Part shown: in pieces, positions 6,547 through 11,184 of the stretch
Layout of the letters: every line of letters begins with the position of its first letter
Position numbering within the stretch: the first letter of the stretch is position 1
Assembly: GCA_016839345.1 (NCBI GenBank)
Contig: JAEOUL010000271.1
Span: 1 to 11,184 of the forward strand
Length of the DNA: 11,184 bases
From: Candidatus Thorarchaeota archaeon
GTDB taxonomy: Archaea > Asgardarchaeota > Thorarchaeia > Thorarchaeales > Thorarchaeaceae
Reading direction: 5' to 3'
Made by a program: the position numbers and the translations under genes
Notes under the pieces: model-generated
Database searches by the model: none
What the model was told of the DNA's origin: nothing
What the model saw: only the letters and a program-made list of their open reading frames with translations

Positions 6547-7443
6547 TTGACAGGAACACAAACTTACTCCTTCTTTTTGGGATGTGTGATGCCAAACCGG
6601 CTTCCGAATCTGGAAGCAAGCATTCGGCTAGTTTTGCCAAAGCTAGGAATCAATCTTGAAGATTTAGAAGGGGCGAGTTGTTGTCCTGCACCGGGAGTAA
6701 TCCGATCGTTCAACGAGTCAACTTGGTTGGCTCTTGCATCAAGAAATCTTGCATTAGCTGAAATGTCAGGTCATGACCTTATTACTGGATGTAATGGCTG
6801 TTATGCAACATTCAAAGAAGTCTTGGCAGAGATCCATAATCATCCAAAAAAATTGAGGGAAATTCGGAAAATCTTCAAAGGAATGAATATCAAGTTCAGT
6901 GGAAAAGCTGAAGCAAAACACATTATCGAGGTGTTAGCTGATCTCAACCCAGATGTGATTCGAAAAGCTGTCACTCGAAAATTAGATGGGATCAAGGTGG
7001 GCGTTCATTATGGATGTCATCTTCTCAAGCCAAGTAAGAACAGGCCCTGGAAAAAGACGCAGAGGCAAACATTTCTTGATGAGCTGGTGGATGCGACAGG
7101 AGCGAAGAGCATAAAATACAAGGACAAAGACCTCTGTTGTGGAGCTGGTGGAGGCGTTCGGGGGAGTCAAGTAGATCTCAGTTTTGATATCGCTCAAGAA
7201 AAGCTTGACAATCTAATTGAAGCAGAGGTTGACTGTATTGTTGATGTTTGTTCGTTCTGTCATCTACAATATGAAACCGCACAAGTACGGATTAACAAAG
7301 AGCTCAGAAAGAAGAAATACAACATACCAGTCATATACTATACACAATTACTCGGTCTCGCAATGGATTTGGACCCTACAGAACTAGGACTGAATGAGCA
7401 TATGGTGGACACGCAACCTCTACTTAACAAGATACTTGATTAG
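6547..7443 (+). CDS. hdrB: HdrB-like heterodisulfide reductase subunit B, copy 2
   Basis: The 298-residue product carries both CCG cluster motifs in full: C13-x31-C45-C46-x35-C82-x2-C85, and C157-x39-C197-C198-x36-C235-x2-C238. It has the stretches ASCCPAPGV, TGCNGC, HYGCH and CCGAGGG. Spacing is almost identical to the copy at 3281-4201, so the two are paralogues and both look catalytically competent. The start is TTG 6547, one base after the hdrC stop; GGAG at 6533-6536 lies 10 bases upstream within hdrC. This repeats the unusual TTG junction of the first pair and suggests the whole pair was duplicated as a unit. It differs around the second motif (HYGCHLLKP against HPGCHWMRP), which may reflect a different partner or substrate. 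Its stop overlaps the convergent surface gene by 4 bases. Confidence 0.93.
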   Translation: MTGTQTYSFFLGCVMPNRLPNLEASIRLVLPKLGINLEDLEGASCCPAPGVIRSFNESTWLALASRNLALAEMSGHDLITGCNGCYATFKEVLAEIHNHPKKLREIRKIFKGMNIKFSGKAEAKHIIEVLADLNPDVIRKAVTRKLDGIKVGVHYGCHLLKPSKNRPWKKTQRQTFLDELVDATGAKSIKYKDKDLCCGAGGGVRGSQVDLSFDIAQEKLDNLIEAEVDCIVDVCSFCHLQYETAQVRINKELRKKKYNIPVIYYTQLLGLAMDLDPTELGLNEHMVDTQPLLNKILD

Positions 7444-8402
7444 AACCACTTTCTAGCAGCATAGTAAACAACTAAAGCCATAACTCCACTTGAGATTAAG
7501 AGTATAGCCACAAAAGCTAGAATTCGTGGTTCAATACCTGTTGGTCCTGTGTGTGTTGTTGTTGTTGTTGTTTCTGTTGGTGTTGTGGACGTCGGTATCG
7601 ATCCAGCTGAGAATGCTGTGTCGGATCTATCAGATGAAAAATAGATACTATCAGTGGCTCGAACCTCAACAATGTATGTGTCTTTTTGATCCAAATTTGA
7701 ACAGTCCCATTCAAACCATGTCTGATTGATTGAAGTTGTTAGAGTATCAAAGGACGTTCCTAGGTTATCTGAAACAAGAACATCAAAGATCAATTCATCA
7801 TCTATGTTGACATCGGAGGCAGTCCAAGTGATATTATGTAACGATGTCCAACTTTCACCCCCGTTTGGAGATATGATTCGGACCAAAGGTACGAAGAAGT
7901 TCCCAATGTACACATTTAGGAATTCTTTACTAATCATTGTTCCATTAGCTAACCATGTGGATGCGACGATAGTACAAGTCGCATTATTTCCAAGGTATCT
8001 AGTATCAATCTCAAGGGATGTTTCATTTTCATCAGCAATAAGAGTTGAAGGAATTGCAGGAGCATGAACCTCCAATCTAGATCTGTTCATAGCAGGTGTC
8101 CAAATAGCCTTCAATTTTACATGATCACCTGCAATTGTAATATCAGAAACAACTGGTTTGTCAATTAGATTTGTACGGGTTGTATATGTCAAGTTGAGTG
8201 TTGGAACTTCAGCAGAAACTGTGTTGTAATTTGAAAAGTTCTGGACAGATTCTCCGTTCATTATGGGCGAGGTTTCCATAGCTAGGGTAAACGGGGATAT
8301 AATGAGTAGAACAATGACAAATCCAAAAATGGATCTAAAATTCCCTGTGTAGACCAATTTGAGCCTATTGGCTCTTTTTTCTTCATTTGCTTTAGATTTC
8401 AA
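7440..8402 (-). CDS. Anchored surface protein with Kre9/KNH-like beta domain and Thr-rich stalk
   Basis: The 320-residue product has a basic N terminus and a hydrophobic signal or anchor segment (about 24-41). An outside region with many N-x-S/T sequons follows. A domain at about 174-265 opens with ISPNGGESW and NITWTAS, a pattern typical of Ig-like Kre9/KNH-type domains. Next come a Thr-rich stalk (about 270-288, a run of six Thr among others) and a membrane helix about 293-315 ending in ARKWF. A probable disulfide pair is C143 and C234. The start is TTG 8402, overlapping the stop of the upstream gene (TTGA), with GGTGA at 8409-8413 six bases upstream: strong evidence of translational coupling. 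Function is not recognised. The coupling to a membrane winged-helix protein suggests a sensor or effector partner, which is inference. Confidence 0.85.
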   Translation of the reverse strand: MKSKANEEKRANRLKLVYTGNFRSIFGFVIVLLIISPFTLAMETSPIMNGESVQNFSNYNTVSAEVPTLNLTYTTRTNLIDKPVVSDITIAGDHVKLKAIWTPAMNRSRLEVHAPAIPSTLIADENETSLEIDTRYLGNNATCTIVASTWLANGTMISKEFLNVYIGNFFVPLVRIISPNGGESWTSLHNITWTASDVNIDDELIFDVLVSDNLGTSFDTLTTSINQTWFEWDCSNLDQKDTYIVEVRATDSIYFSSDRSDTAFSAGSIPTSTTPTETTTTTTHTGPTGIEPRILAFVAILLISSGVMALVVYYAARKWF

Positions 8403-8881
8403 TCTCTTTCACCTTCTGGAAACGGTTGTTCTCTCCAGACCTTCAAAGCCTCATACCATAGAATGACACAAACTGACACAAGCAATAGGAGAAGAATAGA
8501 AGAATACCAGTCCATTGCCAGCCAGAGCAATATTCCAAGTGCTGAGGTAAGTGATGAGTAGAATGTTGCGTAGAAGAGAAACCGCGGGACCATAAGTCGT
8601 CCACGTCCCATGAATTGATTGAGAATACCAATCCTCACATCTCGGATTACTGTATACTGCCCGTGAACATCTTTCTCGACAAGTCCAAACTGACGCAGTC
8701 TCTCTAGGTGATGCATTGACAAGGATGGACTAGAGAGCTCTGCACCTCTCTGAATCTCACGTGCAGTCATTGGTTCAGTGTGTCTTAGCATGTACCAGTA
8801 AACACTCAAGGTCTTGCCTTTAACAAGCTCAGCCAACTCCTCATCGGTTGGATTATCACTAGTCAAGACCCACAACTCCAA
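8399..8881 (-). CDS. Winged-helix regulator with two C-terminal membrane helices
   Basis: The product (160 residues from TTG 8881) has an ArsR-like winged helix at about 23-80, with a recognition-helix region around SSPSLSMHHLERLRQFG (50-66) and a short wing (EKDVHGQYTV). Two membrane helices follow at about 100-121 and 127-143, separated by a short DWYSS loop, and then a charged tail. DNA-binding and tail regions should both face the cytoplasm. The start is uncertain: GGAG at 8877-8880 lies 9 bases ahead of TTG 8866 and would give a 155-residue protein beginning MTSDNPTDEE, which I slightly prefer. A TATA-like box at 8911-8917 predicts a transcript start near 8889. It is divergent from korDA, and its stop overlaps the start of the surface protein gene. 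Targets are unknown; the korDA promoter and its own are obvious candidates. Confidence 0.82.
   Translation of the reverse strand: MELWVLTSDNPTDEELAELVKGKTLSVYWYMLRHTEPMTAREIQRGAELSSPSLSMHHLERLRQFGLVEKDVHGQYTVIRDVRIGILNQFMGRGRLMVPRFLFYATFYSSLTSALGILLWLAMDWYSSILLLLLVSVCVILWYEALKVWREQPFPEGERD
8409..8413 (-). promoter_or_regulatory. Shine-Dalgarno at the overlapping start of the surface protein gene
   Basis: GGTGA on the minus strand lies 6 bases before TTG 8402, inside the end of the winged-helix gene. It supports the TTGA overlap start and coupled translation. Confidence 0.7.
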
Positions 8882-8907
8882 TAAACAGGGTCTGTCTAAA
8901 CTCTAAG

Positions 8908-8919
8908 ACTCTTAAAACC
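8908..8919 (-). promoter_or_regulatory. TATA-like box for the winged-helix/surface protein unit
   Basis: On the minus strand AGGTTTTAAGAG contains a TTTTAA core about 33 bases ahead of TTG 8881 and 48 ahead of TTG 8866. The second spacing leaves room for a leader with GGAG. Confidence 0.4.
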
Positions 8920-8960
8920 TGCTGATTGTAATTCTGAGGATTGAGTCCCGTAAGGTAAGG

Positions 8961-8968
8961 CTAAAATA
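8961..8968 (+). promoter_or_regulatory. TATA-like box for korDA
   Basis: CTAAAATA, preceded by a purine-rich AAGG, predicts a transcript start near 8990. That puts the 16-bp palindrome at 8997-9012 just downstream of the start site, and leaves a leader of about 38 bases before ATG 9028. Confidence 0.4.
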
Positions 8969-8996
8969 GCTCAGCGGTGCGCCAAGGGTCACGCCT

Positions 8997-9012
8997 GAAC
9001 AGTATACTGTTC
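8997..9012. promoter_or_regulatory. Perfect 16-bp palindrome, candidate operator of korDA
   Basis: GAACAGTATACTGTTC is identical to its reverse complement over all 16 bases. It sits between the predicted korDA transcript start and the GGAG at 9015-9018. A dimeric regulator bound here would block transcription; as RNA it could also fold and mask the ribosome site. Which regulator binds is unknown; the divergent winged-helix gene is one candidate. Confidence 0.5.
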
Positions 9013-9027
9013 GAGGAGACGACATAG

Positions 9028-9375
9028 ATGTCAACGGCGAGAAAACCGATTACACCAAAACCTCCTAGGACCAGAGAGAAAGTCTTAGTTATTCTCCAAG
9101 AACAGTGTAAACAATGTATGCTTTGTGTTGAATTCTGTCCGAAGAATGTGCTTTGCCTGACAGATATCTATAATCGAAAAGGATACCATCCTGTGACAGC
9201 CTGTGACATTGATGCTTGTGTGAATTGCGAGTTCTGTGAGCGAATTTGTCCAGACATGGCCATTTTTCTTGCGAATCGTGACGAGGCAAAGAAAGCCTAC
9301 GAAGCAGGAGCTATTGAGGAGGGTACAGCTATTCCTGAATTCGATAAGGAACTCATCAAGGAGGGGATAAAGTAG
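9028..9375 (+). CDS. korD: 2-oxoacid:ferredoxin oxidoreductase delta subunit (two 4Fe-4S ferredoxin), KorD-like
   Basis: The 115-residue product is a two-cluster ferredoxin with motifs C27-x2-C30-x2-C33-x3-C37-P and C64-x2-C67-x2-C70-x3-C74-P, after a basic, Pro-rich N terminus. In this family the delta subunit passes electrons from the thiamine pyrophosphate site to free ferredoxin. ATG 9028 has GGAG at 9015-9018, 9 bases upstream. The tail after residue 80 is helical and longer than in minimal KorD (about 85-90 residues), which may be a lineage trait. It joins korA without a gap. Position directly before a KorA-type alpha subunit decides for 2-oxoacid oxidoreductase over a free ferredoxin. 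Whether the enzyme prefers 2-oxoglutarate or branched-chain 2-oxoacids (VorC-like) cannot be settled. Confidence 0.85.
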   Translation: MSTARKPITPKPPRTREKVLVILQEQCKQCMLCVEFCPKNVLCLTDIYNRKGYHPVTACDIDACVNCEFCERICPDMAIFLANRDEAKKAYEAGAIEEGTAIPEFDKELIKEGIK

Positions 9376-10512
9376 ATGCCTGAGCGTGTAATGTTCACAA
9401 TGGGTGACATCGCATGCGCTGAAGGCGCCCTCAGTGCAGGATGTCGTTATTTTGGTGGTTATCCTATTACACCGGCTACTGAGATTGCTGAATGGATGGC
9501 TCTACGTATGCCTGAGTTGGGAGGTGCATATGTCCAATATGAGGATGAGATCGCATCCATTACAAGTGTGATTGGGGCATCTTGGACTGGAGTGAAAGCA
9601 ATGACTGCAACCTCAGGTCCAGGTGTGAGCCTCATGCTTGAGGCAATTGGACTTGCTGTAATGACTGAAACTCCCCTCGTACTGGTCAATATAATGAGAG
9701 GAGGACCAAGTACAGGGCAACCGACAAAGGGTCAGCAAGGAGATATCATGCAGGCTAAGTGGGGAAGTCATGGTGACTATCAAATAATAGCACTGACTCC
9801 AGCTTCTGTTCAAGAAATGTTCGATCAAACAATACAGGCGTTCAATTTGTCAGAGAGGTATAGAACCCCAGTATTTGTCTTGGCTGATGAAACAGTAGGG
9901 CACATGCGAGAACGATTGGTCATTCCTGATAAGAAGGACATCAAATTAGAGTATCGTAAAACACCAACAGTGGACCCGGCGGAGTATTTACCATTCAAAG
10001 CTGAAGATGACCTAGTTCCACCGATGGCATTACTAGGATCCAAGTATCAATTCTATGCTACTGGATTAACTCACGATGAACGTGGATATCCAAGTGACAA
10101 AGAGGATGTGCAGATTGAGCTCATAACTCGACTCAACAATAAGATACTCCACAACGCGGACAATATAATAGATGTTGAGAGATTCATGTTAGATGATGCA
10201 AAAATCGGTGTCATCTCTTATGGTACACCATCTCGAAGCGCAAAGAAAGCCATCAAAGAAGCAAGGAATGAGGGTATCAAGGCTGGGATGCTTCGACTGA
10301 AAACTGTATGGCCATTCCCAGAGAAGCAGGTTGCTCAGCTTGCATCACAAGTAGACCATATCATCGTGGCTGAACAAAACCTAGGACAAGTCTACTATAT
10401 GGTGAAAGCTGAGGCGTCACCAACTCCTGTTCATCTAATGGTCAAACCAGCAGGGATGCCACAATTACCTCATGAGATATTGGACAAAATCAAAGAGATA
10501 AAATCAATCTAA
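9376..10512 (+). CDS. korA: 2-oxoacid:ferredoxin oxidoreductase alpha subunit, KorA-like
   Basis: The alpha subunit forms part of the thiamine pyrophosphate enzyme that oxidatively decarboxylates 2-oxoacids to acyl-CoA and reduces ferredoxin, or runs in reverse for CO2 fixation. The 378 residues match KorA (about 375-390). Visible are YPITPATE at 29-36, QYEDEIAS at about 54-61, the ATSGPG stretch, GQPTKGQQGD, and the later TGLTHDERGYP that is typical of KorA. A C-terminal transketolase-like domain follows (ISYGTPSR, LKTVWPFPE, VAEQNLGQ). ATG 9376 follows the korD stop directly, with GGAGG at 9360-9364. The thiamine-binding beta subunit and the gamma subunit, normally next in such operons, are absent: 200 non-coding bases and a gene on the other strand follow. 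They must lie elsewhere, or this pair serves another complex. VorB-type specificity is an alternative. Confidence 0.9.
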   Translation: MPERVMFTMGDIACAEGALSAGCRYFGGYPITPATEIAEWMALRMPELGGAYVQYEDEIASITSVIGASWTGVKAMTATSGPGVSLMLEAIGLAVMTETPLVLVNIMRGGPSTGQPTKGQQGDIMQAKWGSHGDYQIIALTPASVQEMFDQTIQAFNLSERYRTPVFVLADETVGHMRERLVIPDKKDIKLEYRKTPTVDPAEYLPFKAEDDLVPPMALLGSKYQFYATGLTHDERGYPSDKEDVQIELITRLNNKILHNADNIIDVERFMLDDAKIGVISYGTPSRSAKKAIKEARNEGIKAGMLRLKTVWPFPEKQVAQLASQVDHIIVAEQNLGQVYYMVKAEASPTPVHLMVKPAGMPQLPHEILDKIKEIKSI

Positions 10513-10712
10513 TCTATAAAGGTTGGAAGAAGACTTTGATAACCTACGCCTTCAGAGGTTTATAATGAAATTATCCTAACCACTGCTTTTTGAAATATTA
10601 GTGAAAAACCATTGGTTGCATTTCTGAGTCGTGATCATCCGGGCTAGTTTGTGAATAGGTCGTAAGAAGAATTCTAACAGATTCACTCTATGATGCAGAG
10701 GAAAATTTCATT
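10513..10712. other. Non-coding gap between korA and the GTPase gene
   Basis: These 200 bases between converging genes show no credible open frame, no RNA gene and no clear hairpin. A T-rich run near 10585-10590 could help end korA transcription, but I would not rely on it. Confidence 0.4.
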
Positions 10713-11184
10713 TTAGCCAAAGGAGTCGCAAATTCTTGTGGATATTAGTTCAAAGGCCTCATTTACATTCTTATCAAGCATGACAGAGGTTTCAAGGTAA
10801 TCCATTCCCAGTTTTGCAGCCATCTCCTTTCCCTCTGCAGTGGATATAACTCTCTCATCAACAAGATCAATCTTGTTTGCAACTAGCAGGGATTGATATT
10901 CGTCTACATTTCGGTCGACTTCACTCTTCCAATCGATTACAGCATTCAATGACTCCCAAGAAGTGACATCAAACATGAAGATGACTCCTTGAGTTCCTAT
11001 ATAGTAGTTGGCCCGGACTCGCTCCAAGAAGTCTTGAGAACCTAAATCCCAGATTTGCAGGTTGACGAAGTTGTTACCGAGCTTCATTTTCTTGTAGGCA
11101 AATCCAGTTCCCAATGTGGGAGAATAATGCTCACGGAATACTCCAGTTGAATACCTGATGATGATACTTGTTTTCCCTACTGAA
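10713..11184 (-). CDS. Ras/Rab/Arf-like small GTPase, N terminus cut by window edge, unusual G3 motif
   Basis: The frame stays open to the right edge and yields 156 residues; only the first strand and the front of the P-loop are missing. Visible GTPase motifs, numbered from the first visible residue: SVGKTS (1-6, G1), T23 in SPTLGTGF (G2), WDLGSQD (45-51, G3), NKID (103-106, G4) and ETSVM (131-135, G5). The G3 is odd: DxxGQ of Ras/Rab or the GGQ of Arf/Rag becomes D46-L-G-S-Q50, so the invariant Gly is Ser. G5 also departs from SAK. There is no C-terminal Cys prenylation motif; the protein ends ICDSFG. Such GTPases are abundant in Asgard archaea and are thought to act in membrane or cytoskeletal processes. 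An in-frame TTG at 11114 is internal, because the P-loop lies upstream of it. Nucleotide binding looks likely; hydrolysis may be altered. Confidence 0.92.
   Translation of the reverse strand, partial: SVGKTSIIIRYSTGVFREHYSPTLGTGFAYKKMKLGNNFVNLQIWDLGSQDFLERVRANYYIGTQGVIFMFDVTSWESLNAVIDWKSEVDRNVDEYQSLLVANKIDLVDERVISTAEGKEMAAKLGMDYLETSVMLDKNVNEAFELISTRICDSFG

Noticed and set aside
7554..7590. Short GTT-rich tandem repeat
   Set aside because: It simply encodes the Thr-rich stalk of the surface protein on the minus strand; no spacer structure or CRISPR-like pattern is present.
7726..8067. Open frame of 113 codons on the plus strand inside the surface protein gene
   Set aside because: It is antisense to a coherent signal-domain-stalk-anchor protein and has no motif or ribosome site of its own.
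8961..9020. tRNA-like words: TAGCTCAGCGGT followed later by GTTCGA
   Set aside because: The first resembles a D-arm and the second a T-loop, but no D-stem closure, anticodon stem or matching acceptor 3' strand can be formed, and the region is better explained as the korDA promoter and leader.
11112..11114. TTG as start of the GTPase gene
   Set aside because: The P-loop SVGKTS is in frame upstream of it, so the true start is beyond the window edge.

Overview
The window looks like a piece of an anaerobic archaeal chromosome, most probably from the Asgard group (a Thorarchaeia-like lineage is my guess). The reasons are: a Ras/Rab/Arf-type small GTPase at the right edge; methanogen-type heterodisulfide reductase (Hdr) subunits without methanogenesis genes in view; a 2-oxoacid:ferredoxin oxidoreductase; archaeal TATA-like boxes about 25 bases ahead of probable transcript starts; GGAGG/GGTGA Shine-Dalgarno sites; many TTG start codons; and several surface proteins with an N-terminal signal, Thr-rich or acidic stretches and a C-terminal membrane anchor. 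G+C looks moderate. The organism assignment is inference; the gene calls rest on visible motifs.

Layout. At 1-450 (minus) is the N-terminal part of hdrA, cut by the window edge. 451-929 is mostly non-coding and holds the hdrA promoter and one possible 44-codon leaderless gene. 930-2177 (plus) is an acidic, anchored surface protein with an EF-hand-like loop, followed by a hairpin. 2259-3278 (plus) is a membrane-spanning regulator with an outside domain, one membrane helix and an inside winged helix. 3281-4755 (minus) is a translationally linked hdrC-hdrB pair; 4842-5930 (plus) is a radical SAM enzyme with extra cysteine motifs; 5997-7443 (plus) is a second hdrC-hdrB pair. 7440-8881 (minus) is a two-gene unit: a winged-helix protein with two membrane helices, overlapping by 4 bases a surface protein with a Thr-rich stalk. 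9028-10512 (plus) is korD-korA, preceded by a perfect 16-bp palindrome. 10713-11184 (minus) is a small GTPase missing its first residues.

How the genes may work together. HdrA (flavin, electron bifurcation) and two HdrCB modules (Fe-S relay plus non-cubane cluster active site) are parts of a soluble thiol/disulfide and ferredoxin electron exchange system. KorDA would produce or consume reduced ferredoxin from 2-oxoacids. The radical SAM gene lies between the two HdrCB modules and shares a short divergent promoter region with the first, so a link to this redox system is plausible but unproven. Separately, the window carries two designs of transmembrane transcription regulator: one fuses ectodomain and winged helix in one chain, the other appears to place them on two translationally coupled genes.
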